Shown: positions 23,001-31,491, numbered from the stretch's first letter. The stretch: 50,815 nt of DNA from JACGMN01 sp964522635 (GCA_964522635.1 CAZFWT010000004.1:1-50815); one strand, 5' to 3'. Notes: generated by a model not told the origin, from the letters alone. A program made the numbers and translations.

Positions 23001-24623
23001 CTAAGCTGCTACCTCGCTCTCCCCAGTGGTTGTCCTCAAATCCTCCAGCTTCTTGACCTTACCTGCCTCCATGTGCGCGATTCGGTCACAGACGTCAGAG
23101 GCAAAGTCTATATCGTGGGTAACAATAATAAAGGTCATACCGAGGTTCTCACGGGCTGCACGTATGGAATCGGCGACGTATTTCTTTGTTATTGGATCCA
23201 TTGTACCCGTCGGCTCATCGAGCACCGCGATCGCCGGCTCCTTCATCAGGACCTGCGCGAGCGCGATCCGCTGCCGCTCACCCACGCTCAGTTCGAGGTG
23301 CGTCTTGAGCAGTATCTCCTCCGCCTTATCTTCACTGAAGCCGACACTCTGGAGCATGAATTTCGCCTTCATTCGCGCAAGCTCAGCCGGAATCCGCATG
23401 CCTATACAGGTCGTGAGATTCTCTAACACCGTCCGTTCGGGGTATAAGGAGTATTCCTGATGTAACATAGCGACCCGCGCGGCCGCCTGCTCGCCCACGC
23501 CCGGGGTCGTTGCGCCCCATGCGATCCACACACCGGTCTCCGCAACCCTGCTCACATCGATCCACCGTTCCCCGACACGTATTTTAACAGTCCCGCCGGT
23601 GACCGGATCGATCTGACAGATAATGCGGGATAAGCTCGTCTTACCCGCGCCGCTCTTACCCAGCAGCCCGAAGATCTCGTTCTCATAGATGGTGAGCGTA
23701 ACGTCATCCACCGCCTTGACCATGCCGCGCCAGATGGAGTAGTAGTACTTCTTGCAGTGCTCGATCTGTATCTTCGGCTCCCCGATCTTCTGGTACTCCT
23801 CGCGCTCGATCTCACTCACTTGCTTCTTGAATTCGGCCACGACTTCCTTCGCGTCGCCATACTGCACCACTTTGCCGTTATCGAGCCATAAGACCTTCTC
23901 ACTCAGTTCCTCAACGACGTACGGCCAGTGCGAGGTTACGATCATGGTCATACCTTCTGCGGTGCTCTCTTTCAGTGCCCGGTGCACGAGCTTTGCGGTC
24001 TCAACGTCCAGAGTTCCGGTGGGCTCGTCGGCCAGGAGCAACATCGGATCGAGCGCCAGTTGCCGCGCGAGCACGACACGCTGCTTCTCGCCACCACTGA
24101 GGTTGATTGCGGGGAATGAGATTCGATGGATCATTCGTACCGCTTTGAGCAGCTCATAAGCACGCCGGAACCGCTTATCGGCCGGGTATTGCCTGCTCTC
24201 CAGCGCCTGCAAGACGTTATACATAACGGTGTCGTCGCCGTAGAGCCCGAACGTGCGCTGGAGCATGATGGCCACCGATCGCTTCACCTTCTTCCGCGCT
24301 TCCGCGTCCTTCCAGTAATTCACTTCCTGTAACTCCAGAGCCCCCCCGCACTTTATGCAGATCTGCCCAGCCTGGCTCGGTGCCGTTACCCACTCGCAGG
24401 AGGGGCACATCGCGACCCGGAAGATGACCTCGCCAGACGTAGGTGCGTATTCCTCACTCCCGCGCAGCATATGGAGCAGCGTCGATTTCCCCGCGCCGCT
24501 CCTGCCCAGCAGGCCCATGGACACGCCCTCGTAAATATCAAAACTCACGTCCTCCAGGGCTTTCAAGCCCTCGAACTCCTTGCTTATTCCCCGGACCCTG
24601 ACAAACGGTTCCTCTTTACCCAT
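23001..24623 (-). CDS. atwA: Methyl-coenzyme M reductase component A2 (AtwA), copy 2
   Basis: A 540-residue soluble protein with two ABC ATPase domains. Domain 1 has Walker A GRSGAGKST, signature LSGGEKQR and Walker B LLLADEPTG; domain 2 has GKSGAGKTS, LSVGERQR and IAVLDEPTG. A zinc-ribbon insert (CPSCEW ... CIKCGG) lies in domain 1, as in characterised A2. AtwA supplies ATP hydrolysis for reductive activation of MCR. The start ATG at 24623 has GAGG upstream. It follows the first copy by 72 bases and overlaps nothing; mcrC starts two bases after its stop, suggesting tight coupling. Confidence 0.93.
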   Translation of the reverse strand: MGKEEPFVRVRGISKEFEGLKALEDVSFDIYEGVSMGLLGRSGAGKSTLLHMLRGSEEYAPTSGEVIFRVAMCPSCEWVTAPSQAGQICIKCGGALELQEVNYWKDAEARKKVKRSVAIMLQRTFGLYGDDTVMYNVLQALESRQYPADKRFRRAYELLKAVRMIHRISFPAINLSGGEKQRVVLARQLALDPMLLLADEPTGTLDVETAKLVHRALKESTAEGMTMIVTSHWPYVVEELSEKVLWLDNGKVVQYGDAKEVVAEFKKQVSEIEREEYQKIGEPKIQIEHCKKYYYSIWRGMVKAVDDVTLTIYENEIFGLLGKSGAGKTSLSRIICQIDPVTGGTVKIRVGERWIDVSRVAETGVWIAWGATTPGVGEQAAARVAMLHQEYSLYPERTVLENLTTCIGMRIPAELARMKAKFMLQSVGFSEDKAEEILLKTHLELSVGERQRIALAQVLMKEPAIAVLDEPTGTMDPITKKYVADSIRAARENLGMTFIIVTHDIDFASDVCDRIAHMEAGKVKKLEDLRTTTGESEVAA

Positions 24624-24695
24624 TTTTCCTCGCCCTTTCTTTTTTCGTTTCGATTTGAGTTAAATATAGCGACAGTAACGTGACAAAAGGTGCTG

Positions 24696-26303
24696 CTATT
24701 CCTCTGCCCCCCTCAAATCTTCTATCTTCTCCAGTTTACCCTGGTTCATATATGCCACTCGATCACACACGGCCTCGGCAAAATGGAGATCGTGCGTAAC
24801 GATCACGAAGGTGATCCCCAAATTCTCGCGCGCCTTCTGGATGGTCTCGCCGACGTACTTCTTCGTATGCGGATCCATCGTCCCGGTGGGCTCGTCGAGG
24901 ACCGCGATCTCCGGCTCCTTCATCAACAATTGCGCGATGAGAACCCGCTGCCGCTCACCCACGCTCAGTTCGAGGTGCGTCTTGGGCAGTATCTCCTCGA
25001 TCTCGTCATCTGAGAAGCCCACACCCTGGAGCATGTAATGTACCTTCATCTTCGCAAGATCATCAGGCATATCCAACCCTATGCCGTGCGTGAGATTCGC
25101 CCAGACGGTCAATTTGGGGAATAAGGTATATTCTTGATGCAAGACCCCGACGAAATAGTGCTTCCAATCGGTCGTGCCGCCGGTGATCACGCCGTCCTTG
25201 ACGAAGGTCCCGAGATCGGCTTTTGAGGCTTCATACCACTGCTCACCGATGCGAATCCAGGCGTAGCCCGCGGTGCTCGGCTCCAAATGACTGACGATCC
25301 GCATCAAGCTCGTCTTGCCCGCACCACTATGCCCGACCACACCGAAGATCTCATTCTCGTGGATGGTGAACGAGACGTCGTCCACGCCCTTAACAACACC
25401 ACGGGACGCGGAGAGGTAATACTTCTTCACATGCTCGATGCGGATCTTCGGCTCGCCGAACTTCTTGTACTCGTCGCGCTCGATCGCACCCACTTCCCGC
25501 ACGAAGTCGTCGATTACCGTCTTGGTATCGCCGTACTCGACTATTTCACCTTTATCGAGCCAGAGCGTCTTCTTCGCCAGTTCCTGGATCACGTACGGCC
25601 AGTGCGAGGTGACCACAAAGGTGGTGCCGCCCTTCGTGCTCTCGATCAGGGCTTTGTGCACGACCCGTGCCGTCTCATGATCGAGTGTCCCGGTGGGCTC
25701 GTCGGCCAGGAGGAGAATGGGCTGCAGCGCCATCTGCCTCGCAAGCACCATGCGCTGCTTCTCACCACCGCTGAGATCCCGTGTCGCGGGCATATTAGCA
25801 CGGTGCAGCATCTTTACGGACTCCAGGATCTCATAGGCCCGTTTCATCTGTTTGCTCTTCGGGTAGCCCGCGCGCTCCAGGGCCTCGAGAACGTTCCAGA
25901 CGACGCCCTCGTCACTGTAGAGTGCGAAGCTGCGCTGGAGCATGATCGCAATCGCGGACTTCAGCAGGCGCTGCATCTGATGATCTTGCCAGAAATTCAC
26001 TTCCTGGAACTCAAAGACACCGCCGCACCGGCTGCAGGTCTTGCCGACGAAGCTCGGTCCTTCGACCCAGGAACAGGAGGGGCAGATAGCAATCCTGAAG
26101 ATAATCTCACCGGTATCAGGTGCGTATTCCTTGCTGCCCCGCAACATACGTAGCAACACCGATTTGCCCGAACCACTCTTCCCGAGCAGCCCCAGCGGCT
26201 CTCTCTCCAGTATATCGACATTGACATTATTCAGCGCAATTTTATCCTCAAAAGACTTGCTCACACCGCGTATTTTAATAAAAACCTCACTCTCTTCGCC
26301 CAT
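24696..26303 (-). CDS. atwA: Methyl-coenzyme M reductase component A2 (AtwA), copy 1
   Basis: About 535 residues from MGEESEVFIKIRG, which aligns with the start of the second copy and has GGCGGAG just upstream; a longer frame to 26354 is less likely. Two ABC domains: GKSGSGKSV, LSGGEKQR and LLLADEPTG, then GHSGAGKTS, LSVGERQR and IAVLDEPTG. The zinc-ribbon insert is CPSCSW ... CSRCGG. The copies are clearly paralogous yet diverged, so they may form a heteromeric ATPase or serve different targets. A TATA-like TTTAATATG (minus strand, about 26384-26394) lies upstream, suggesting its own promoter with a leader of about 60 bases. Confidence 0.93.
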   Translation of the reverse strand: MGEESEVFIKIRGVSKSFEDKIALNNVNVDILEREPLGLLGKSGSGKSVLLRMLRGSKEYAPDTGEIIFRIAICPSCSWVEGPSFVGKTCSRCGGVFEFQEVNFWQDHQMQRLLKSAIAIMLQRSFALYSDEGVVWNVLEALERAGYPKSKQMKRAYEILESVKMLHRANMPATRDLSGGEKQRMVLARQMALQPILLLADEPTGTLDHETARVVHKALIESTKGGTTFVVTSHWPYVIQELAKKTLWLDKGEIVEYGDTKTVIDDFVREVGAIERDEYKKFGEPKIRIEHVKKYYLSASRGVVKGVDDVSFTIHENEIFGVVGHSGAGKTSLMRIVSHLEPSTAGYAWIRIGEQWYEASKADLGTFVKDGVITGGTTDWKHYFVGVLHQEYTLFPKLTVWANLTHGIGLDMPDDLAKMKVHYMLQGVGFSDDEIEEILPKTHLELSVGERQRVLIAQLLMKEPEIAVLDEPTGTMDPHTKKYVGETIQKARENLGITFVIVTHDLHFAEAVCDRVAYMNQGKLEKIEDLRGAEE

Positions 26304-26451
26304 TTCTTCTCCGCCCCCTACCATCGCAGTTGCTATGCCTTTCACTCCCTGCACAGAGCATCACATACCTTTTGCCGCTCTTAGCATATTAAATTGGACT
26401 ATTTTAGTTATAGCTACCTGTATTTTAGTACTGCTCAGCAGCCTTAAAGTT

Positions 26452-26820
26452 TTACCGCTTTTTCTTCAACACGATGATATCAGGTCGTGGGGGCGCTTTC
26501 GAGCCCGCAAATTCGCGCTTGCAGCGCTCACACAATTGCCGTGCGGTCAAGATCACGACCTCCTCGCTCCCCGGTAACTTCCGCGCATAGATGAACTCCG
26601 GCTTCACATCCACCGACGCGCTGATCTCCTCGAGCAGTGCAGTGATCTTCTCCCTGAAGACCTCGACCGCATCGACCTGGAGACCCCGGAGATCAGCGGC
26701 AAACCCGGTGCACCCGCAGGCCATGCCGAAGACCTTCGCCTCTGGCACAAACACGTTCCCGACCAGTTTCCGCAGCTCAGACTCGAGCTTCGTCCTTCCT
26801 TCTGTTATCGTCTCCGTCAC
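26452..26820 (-). CDS. Small cysteine-containing protein coupled to the U32 pair, function unknown
   Basis: A 122-residue protein that I do not recognise. It starts with GTG overlapping the stop of the second U32 gene (GTGA), so translation is coupled. It has a charged N-terminal helix, a VFGMACGCTGFAADL segment with CxC, a middle predicted alpha/beta region (VFREKITALLEEISASVDV, then FIYARKLPG) and a C-terminal LCERCKREF with CxxC before a basic tail. The two cysteine pairs could bind a metal or Fe-S cluster. By position it is a partner or substrate adaptor of the two U32 proteins. Confidence 0.75.
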   Translation of the reverse strand: MTETITEGRTKLESELRKLVGNVFVPEAKVFGMACGCTGFAADLRGLQVDAVEVFREKITALLEEISASVDVKPEFIYARKLPGSEEVVILTARQLCERCKREFAGSKAPPRPDIIVLKKKR

Positions 26821-27833
26821 TTTTTCTGCACCTTCACCACGTTCGTAGTCAGGTCATCACAATAATGGCAGGACTCACAGATCTTCTTGCACTTCTGCCA
26901 CTGCTGGATGCACCCTTCCAAACGCTCGTTATCGATATAAAATGTATAGCTCAACTCTGCGGGGCAGTCAATGAGCTCGAGGATATTGCCCTGATACGAC
27001 CGGTGGGCATAGGCGCGCATGCAGTTGACGATCCAGTTCACTGCGTTTGCCCTGCCCGTGATCTTGAAGTTATCGATCCCCAGCGTCTCGTACTCCTTCA
27101 GATCCTCAGGACGTATCCACGGCGACCGGATGAGTTGTGAGGGGTCGCGCACCCGAATTGAGATGCACTTATCGAAGTAGTAGTCGCTGAAGATGTTGGC
27201 TGATTGCGCGCTCATGAGCGGTGAGCGCGAGGAGGTGATATGGGAGAAGAGGTTGAAGTGCGCGTGCCGGAAGGGGCATTTGTAGAGGCAACCCTCGTTC
27301 ACGAGCACCTTGATCTTGCACCGAACCGCCTTCAGGATCGCCTCGAGCATCGCGAAGTTACGGTTGATGTTCGTATCCACCGCGATGGTGTCGGCACCGA
27401 GCTCCTCGAAGAACTCCGCACGCTGCGGTGAATCCACGTGCGCAATGCAGGATACTACCGTCTCCATCGGATATTCGCGTAGCAGTTCAATGAAATATGG
27501 CTCTGCGACCGTCACGCCGTCGACCTCAGCCTTATTCAGCTCCTCGAAGTACCAGGTGAAGAGCTTGTAGCCCTCATGTGTCAGGTGATAGCCGCCCAGG
27601 CATGAGGGATTGATCACGATATTCAGCTTGATGTCGTGCTGGTGCGCGTACTCGGTCTGGGCTTTGATATCACTGATACGTGCGGAATGGAGCGTCGCCC
27701 GCCCGCTGCCGATCACTTCCGGCGCACCGGCCATATAGACCTCGCTGACCTCGTCGAGGCCTTCTGCCTCCTTCACCTCGATGATCTCCTGCAGCGCTTC
27801 GATATGCCCGGGGTGGGGCACATGGAATTTCAT
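26817..27833 (-). CDS. Peptidase U32 family protein (second of tandem pair)
   Basis: About 338 residues from MKFHVPHPGH. Its ATG overlaps the stop of the upstream U32 gene (ATGA); a longer frame to 27881 would run deep into that gene. U32 features are SEVYMAGAPEVIGSGRATL, KLNIVINPSCLGGYHL, GVTVAEPYFIELLREYP, ADTIAVDTNINRNF, and the cysteine motif LVNEGCLYKCPFRHAHFN near residue 200, with DKCISIRVRDP. The C-terminus holds CKKICESCHYC (CxxxCxxCxxC). U32 proteins RlhA, TrhP and UbiU/UbiV do oxygen-independent hydroxylation of RNA or quinones using an Fe-S cluster; protease activity is doubtful for most. Location between mtr and the MCR activation genes suggests a role in maturing one of them. 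Confidence 0.88.
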   Translation of the reverse strand: MKFHVPHPGHIEALQEIIEVKEAEGLDEVSEVYMAGAPEVIGSGRATLHSARISDIKAQTEYAHQHDIKLNIVINPSCLGGYHLTHEGYKLFTWYFEELNKAEVDGVTVAEPYFIELLREYPMETVVSCIAHVDSPQRAEFFEELGADTIAVDTNINRNFAMLEAILKAVRCKIKVLVNEGCLYKCPFRHAHFNLFSHITSSRSPLMSAQSANIFSDYYFDKCISIRVRDPSQLIRSPWIRPEDLKEYETLGIDNFKITGRANAVNWIVNCMRAYAHRSYQGNILELIDCPAELSYTFYIDNERLEGCIQQWQKCKKICESCHYCDDLTTNVVKVQKK

Positions 27834-28834
27834 TTGAGTATCGTCAACGCCTCCTGCGTAAGTCGCTCGCAGTAGCCACACTCGTTACAGATCTTCTTAC
27901 AGGACTTCCAGTGACTGATGCTATCGTTGAGCTTCTTATTGTCGAGATACAGCAGGTAGCGCAGCATTTGGGGACAGTCGAGAAGATCGAGCACGTTGCC
28001 GTCGAACGAGCGATGGGCGTAGTACCGCATACAGTCAATGATCCAGTTCACCGTCTTCGTCCGTCCGGATAGCTTGAAGTCCGTAATGCCGATTGCTTCG
28101 TATACCGCGAGATCTTCGGGCCGAATCCATGCGGACTTCACGATCTGCACGGGGTCACGCAGCCGGAGCGCGATGCATTTATCGAAATAGTAATCGGGCG
28201 CCCAGAGCGGTGTCCGCGGTTGATTGAGACTCGAGAGATGCGAAGCGAGATTGTAATGCGAATATCTGAACGGACATCGGTAGATGCAGCCCTCGTTCAC
28301 GATCAACCGCACACTACAGTTCACCGCATTCACGATCCCTTCCAGGAGGTCGAAGTGACGGTTGATGTTCGTATCAACGGTGATCATATCAGCCCCGAGC
28401 TCGTCGAAGAACCGGGCACGCTGTGGCGATTCGACGTACGCCAAGCAGGATACAACGGTCTGCATGGGGTAGTCACGGAGCATATCCACGAGATAGGGCT
28501 CCGCAACCGTCACCGCATCAACGTTCGCTTTGTTCAGCTCCCTGAAGTACCAGGAGAACATCTTAAAGCCCTCGAACGAAAGATGGTGCCCGCCCGTGCA
28601 GGTGGCGTTCATCGTGAGGTTCATCTTGATCCCATGCTCGTGCGCGTAATCGGTCTGCTCGCGAATCTCATCGAGCAGAGGGGCATGGAGCACTCCGCGA
28701 CCGCTCCCCATCACATCCGGCGAGCCGCCCATAAAGACCTCGTCCACCTCTTCCAGGCCCTCCGCCTCTTTCACCGCGATAATCTCCTGCAACGCGGCGA
28801 AATGCCCGGGATGCGGGATTTTTAAGCTCACCAT
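27830..28834 (-). CDS. Peptidase U32 family protein (first of tandem pair)
   Basis: A 334-residue U32 protein, roughly half identical to its downstream neighbour by eye. Shared elements are IPHPGHFAALQEII, DEVFMGGSPDVMGSGRG, GVTVAEP-like AVTVAEPYLVDML, DMITVDTNINRHF, LIVNEGCIYRCPFRYSHYN near residue 205, DKCIALRLRDP, and the C-terminal CKKICNECGYC. The two genes are joined by an ATGA overlap and could encode a heterodimer, as UbiU and UbiV do. The start ATG (28834) lies about 33 bases downstream of a TATA box (CTTATTAA, minus strand), with a terminator separating it from mtrH. Confidence 0.88.
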   Translation of the reverse strand: MVSLKIPHPGHFAALQEIIAVKEAEGLEEVDEVFMGGSPDVMGSGRGVLHAPLLDEIREQTDYAHEHGIKMNLTMNATCTGGHHLSFEGFKMFSWYFRELNKANVDAVTVAEPYLVDMLRDYPMQTVVSCLAYVESPQRARFFDELGADMITVDTNINRHFDLLEGIVNAVNCSVRLIVNEGCIYRCPFRYSHYNLASHLSSLNQPRTPLWAPDYYFDKCIALRLRDPVQIVKSAWIRPEDLAVYEAIGITDFKLSGRTKTVNWIIDCMRYYAHRSFDGNVLDLLDCPQMLRYLLYLDNKKLNDSISHWKSCKKICNECGYCERLTQEALTILK

Positions 28835-28863
28835 CGCGCTGATTACCAGTAAGCACGCGCTCG

Positions 28864-28871
28864 TTAATAAG
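28864..28871 (-). promoter_or_regulatory. TATA box of the U32 operon
   Basis: Minus-strand CTTATTAA, centred about 33 bases upstream of the first U32 ATG, gives a transcription start within a few bases of the start codon. With the hairpin terminator just upstream it makes the U32 group a separate transcription unit from mtr. Confidence 0.5.
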
Positions 28872-28921
28872 TGTTTGACCTTCGTCTCGCTCCGCTGACG
28901 AGCACACGAAAAGCAAGAATA

Positions 28922-28965
28922 CGAAAAAAAGAAAAAAGTGGGGAAAAAATAAATACCCCAACTTT
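28922..28965 (-). terminator. Hairpin plus U-tract terminator after mtrH
   Basis: On the minus strand AAAGTTGGGG and CCCCACTTT form a stem with one bulged base around a 12-base A/T loop, directly followed by a T-rich run (TTTTTCTTTTTTT). The upstream arm overlaps the mtrH stop codon. Archaeal termination needs mainly the U-tract; the stem may stabilise the abundant mtr transcript end. Confidence 0.75.
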
Positions 28966-29935
28966 AGGCCGTCATCCTTAGTATGGGATGCGGTTCCTCT
29001 GCCTCGATGTCGTGCTCTGCCTTCGCCGCCTCTGCAATGATCATGTCCGCCATACCGACCAGTGGGAACACTTTCGGGGCATTCTCGATAGGCCCATAGA
29101 GCACGAAATCGTGCCCTGCCATGATGGGCATGAGACTTGAGGCAATATCGCAGATCTTGAAGACCTCCTGGCCCAGACCTTCCCAGCCCTGGGGGCCTTT
29201 GGTCGCGTGCGCCTTCCGGAATTCCTTCAGCCAGGTCCACGCAGATGGTGCGTTGTGGATACCCAGGCCGACCGGAAGCCCGTACTTCGATTTGACGGCA
29301 AAGCCTGCGGCGACCGACATGCCGGCACCTGAGCCAATGGGAAGTGTTGCCGCGTCAATCAGCGGCTTCGTGATGCCCAGATCTCTTGAAAAAGCGACTA
29401 AGCCTTTCTCAAAAGTCCCAGGATTCTCCAGCAGATCGATCTTCCCTGCGACCGTCGAATCCTTCGGGTTGAACGCGAGCACGATCGATGCAGATACCGG
29501 TGAGTTCTTGATCGCTGCAATCTCTTCCTCCGTGCAGGAGATGTTGATCGAATTGTAGATCGCCTTCTCCGTCAGGCCGACTTCGTCCGCGTACTTGAGT
29601 CCGAACGTCTTCACCTCAGCGACCGTAGAGTCGATCAGGAAGGGCACGTCACTGACTCCGGTACAGAATTCGATCTCCTTCTCCATCGCCTCGCCTGATT
29701 CCGAGAAGATCTGCATCACGCACGGATTGCCGGTTAAATCCGAGAACTCCTCCTGCTTCTTCAAGACGTCTTCCGCCGCTTTCTTGTCAAAGATGCCCTT
29801 ATCCGGATCTTCAACCAGATAGTGCTTCGCATAGAAGATCGTGCCGCAGAGAACCGTTGCGTGTTGCCCTGGCTGGCCGCCTATCTTCATTCCCGCGATG
29901 TCAAATACCTTCTGGTCCTTATCAAATAGATACAT
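28964..29935 (-). CDS. mtrH: Tetrahydromethanopterin S-methyltransferase subunit H
   Basis: A 323-residue MtrH, the cytoplasmic catalytic subunit that moves the methyl group between N5-methyl-tetrahydromethanopterin and the cobamide of MtrA. Typical blocks are MKIGGQPGQHATVLCGTIFY near the N-terminus, FLIDSTVAEVKTFGLKYADE, IYNSINISCTEEE, LIDAATLPIGSGAGMS and GLGIHNAPSAW. It is the last gene of mtrEDCBAFGH, 24 bases after mtrG, and is followed by a hairpin terminator. An isolated mtrH would suggest another methyl donor, but here the operon is complete, so the H4MPT role is secure. Confidence 0.97.
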   Translation of the reverse strand: MYLFDKDQKVFDIAGMKIGGQPGQHATVLCGTIFYAKHYLVEDPDKGIFDKKAAEDVLKKQEEFSDLTGNPCVMQIFSESGEAMEKEIEFCTGVSDVPFLIDSTVAEVKTFGLKYADEVGLTEKAIYNSINISCTEEEIAAIKNSPVSASIVLAFNPKDSTVAGKIDLLENPGTFEKGLVAFSRDLGITKPLIDAATLPIGSGAGMSVAAGFAVKSKYGLPVGLGIHNAPSAWTWLKEFRKAHATKGPQGWEGLGQEVFKICDIASSLMPIMAGHDFVLYGPIENAPKVFPLVGMADMIIAEAAKAEHDIEAEEPHPILRMTA

Positions 29936-29959
29936 CCTTTCTTCTTCCTCCTTTTTGTG

Positions 29960-30226
29960 CTATAGCATGAACAACACATACGCGACTATTCCGATTAGTG
30001 CGCCGTACAATAGGCCCATAATCAAACCTAGCTTCTCTCCCTGTCGCTGCCACAGCTCGCCAGCGACGAATTCCACGCGATCGTCCATGTTGTTGATGCG
30101 GGCCATCAGCTTGGGGTACTCTGGAGAGGCTATGCTTACCGGAACAGACAATTCCTTCAGCTCCTCCTCGAGCTCAGCTAACAGTTCTGCTTCGAGCTCC
30201 TTTTCCCGTTCCTTCTCTTCACTCAT
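29960..30226 (-). CDS. mtrG: Tetrahydromethanopterin S-methyltransferase subunit G
   Basis: An 88-residue single-span membrane subunit. The first 30 residues are a charged, probably coiled segment (EEKEREKELEAELLAELEEE), then RINNMDDRVEFVAGELWQR, typical of MtrG, then one C-terminal helix (LGLIMGLLYGALIGIVAYVL). It helps assemble the MtrABFG stalk around MtrCDE. The N-terminal acidic region is longer than in many methanogens. Located 15 bases after mtrF. Confidence 0.9.
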   Translation of the reverse strand: MSEEKEREKELEAELLAELEEELKELSVPVSIASPEYPKLMARINNMDDRVEFVAGELWQRQGEKLGLIMGLLYGALIGIVAYVLFML

Positions 30227-30241
30227 TTTTCTTCTCCTCTT

Positions 30242-30433
30242 TTACATCAGCAACTTCAGCCCGACTGAGAGAAAACTCAGGAATAGCCCGATGGCAAAGC
30301 CCTTGACGAAGCCGACCCAGAGTCCCGCTGCGAATCGATTATCACGACCAATCATGGTGATGAAATGCTTGAGCAGCTCGATTCGTGCCGTGATCAACGC
30401 AGTCTCAGGTGTATTTTGGATTACTTTCGCCAT
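30242..30433 (-). CDS. mtrF: Tetrahydromethanopterin S-methyltransferase subunit F
   Basis: A 63-residue small membrane subunit with a short soluble N-terminus (NTPETALITARIELLKHFI) and one hydrophobic C-terminal helix (LWVGFVKGFAIGLFLSFLSV). Size, the GRDNRFAAGLW segment and position directly after mtrA identify it. It starts at the base adjacent to the mtrA stop, indicating coupled translation. Confidence 0.9.
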   Translation of the reverse strand: MAKVIQNTPETALITARIELLKHFITMIGRDNRFAAGLWVGFVKGFAIGLFLSFLSVGLKLLM

Positions 30434-31171
30434 TTAGATCACCCCCAGGATGAGCGGCATCAGAAAGATGAACGCACTGATCAGCCCTGCGATGAGCCCG
30501 AGGAACGCGTTTCTGGAGAGCCCTGAGGTCAACTTTTGATCACGCGCGATCAACTGTGCCTTGTAGGTACATGCCTGCGCGGCCCGGTTGACGGTATCCA
30601 TCGATGGCGAGGCAGGTCTGGCCAGCGGCATCGCTAATGCAGCACCCACGACCGCTTCCTCGCCGCCCAGCTTTACGATCAGCGGATCCTCCGGAAAGGC
30701 GCCGGGATCTTTTGCCTGTAGCTCCTTTACCTTCGCATTCAGCTTGCCGTAGTCCTCCTCACCCATCATATCAATGACTTCCACGATCTGCTCTCTGAAT
30801 CGCTCGATCGCCTTTGTCGGCAGGTTCTCGATGAACGGAATGGCGCCTTTGGTCCCAATGACCTTATGCGTTGCAGGATCGATCCCGTTCTTGTACAGCG
30901 CCATGTGCGTTTCGCCGCTCAGGTGCCCGGGAACTTCCGCCCCGGCACAAATGATGAATCGGATGTTCGGATTTGAGACGATATTCGCCATGATCTTCTC
31001 CAACCCGATGTTCTCCGTCTTATCCGGTCCCTGGATGGCGACTCCTTTCAAGTGCTCGATATGGAAATACGACCCGTTTGAGGAGATGGCAACGCAACTC
31101 ATCGGATCACCAACCTCGTAGTCACCGGTGATAAAGGGCCATCCATCCGGAACTTCTTTCTTCTCTGCCAT
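30434..31171 (-). CDS. mtrA: Tetrahydromethanopterin S-methyltransferase subunit A (cobamide-binding)
   Basis: A 245-residue MtrA that carries the corrinoid whose cobalt accepts the methyl group. The N-terminal GWPFITGDYEVGDPMSCVAI and ICAGAEVPGHLSGETHMALY match; the histidine in GHLSG is the expected lower cobalt ligand. The linker EDPLIVKLG precedes an amphipathic stretch, and the C-terminus is one membrane helix (AFLGLIAGLISAFIFLMPLI), so this is the membrane-anchored form. It lies one base after mtrB and abuts mtrF. Confidence 0.96.
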   Translation of the reverse strand: MAEKKEVPDGWPFITGDYEVGDPMSCVAISSNGSYFHIEHLKGVAIQGPDKTENIGLEKIMANIVSNPNIRFIICAGAEVPGHLSGETHMALYKNGIDPATHKVIGTKGAIPFIENLPTKAIERFREQIVEVIDMMGEEDYGKLNAKVKELQAKDPGAFPEDPLIVKLGGEEAVVGAALAMPLARPASPSMDTVNRAAQACTYKAQLIARDQKLTSGLSRNAFLGLIAGLISAFIFLMPLILGVI

Positions 31172-31172
31172 G

Positions 31173-31472
31173 TTATACGCCTCCTAATGCTAAGAAGATC
31201 AGGGCGATGGCAAGGATACCAAAGGTCACGCCGAGCATGAAGAAGGTCGTGAACCCCGCCTTTGACATCATGCCCTCCCTGTTCGGCTGTGCGATCTTGA
31301 AACTGCTGGTAGGATCAAGGGTGTTCAAGAGCTCATCCACGGCATCCTCGATGACATCAAGCTGCTCCTCGAGCGGCGACATGCTCACCTTGTAGAACCC
31401 TGCTCGGGCCTCGCCGACCCGCATCAAGTCTGGATCCAGTACAACCCCACATTCATCACAAATGGTTATCAT
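31173..31472 (-). CDS. mtrB: Tetrahydromethanopterin S-methyltransferase subunit B
   Basis: A 99-residue subunit with a soluble N-terminus (VVLDPDLMRVGEARAGFYKV, then EEQLDVIEDAVDELLNTLDP) and a single C-terminal membrane helix (TTFFMLGVTFGILAIALIFL). These match MtrB, including the DPTSS/P-rich junction. It lies 19 bases after mtrC and one base before mtrA. The opening CDECGVVLD has a CxxC pair that I do not associate with the family. Confidence 0.9.
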   Translation of the reverse strand: MITICDECGVVLDPDLMRVGEARAGFYKVSMSPLEEQLDVIEDAVDELLNTLDPTSSFKIAQPNREGMMSKAGFTTFFMLGVTFGILAIALIFLALGGV

Positions 31473-31491
31473 GTGTCTTCTTGTTCCTCCT

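Noticed and set aside
25287..26153. Long open frame on the opposite strand of atwA copy 1 (288 codons)
   Set aside because: It is fully inside a gene with all ABC motifs, has no ribosome site or promoter, and reads as low-complexity antisense composition of a GC-rich gene.
26817..28834. U32 proteins as ordinary collagenase-like peptidases
   Set aside because: Characterised relatives (UbiU/UbiV, RlhA, TrhP) are Fe-S hydroxylation enzymes, and these carry the cysteines; a protease function cannot be excluded but is not favoured.
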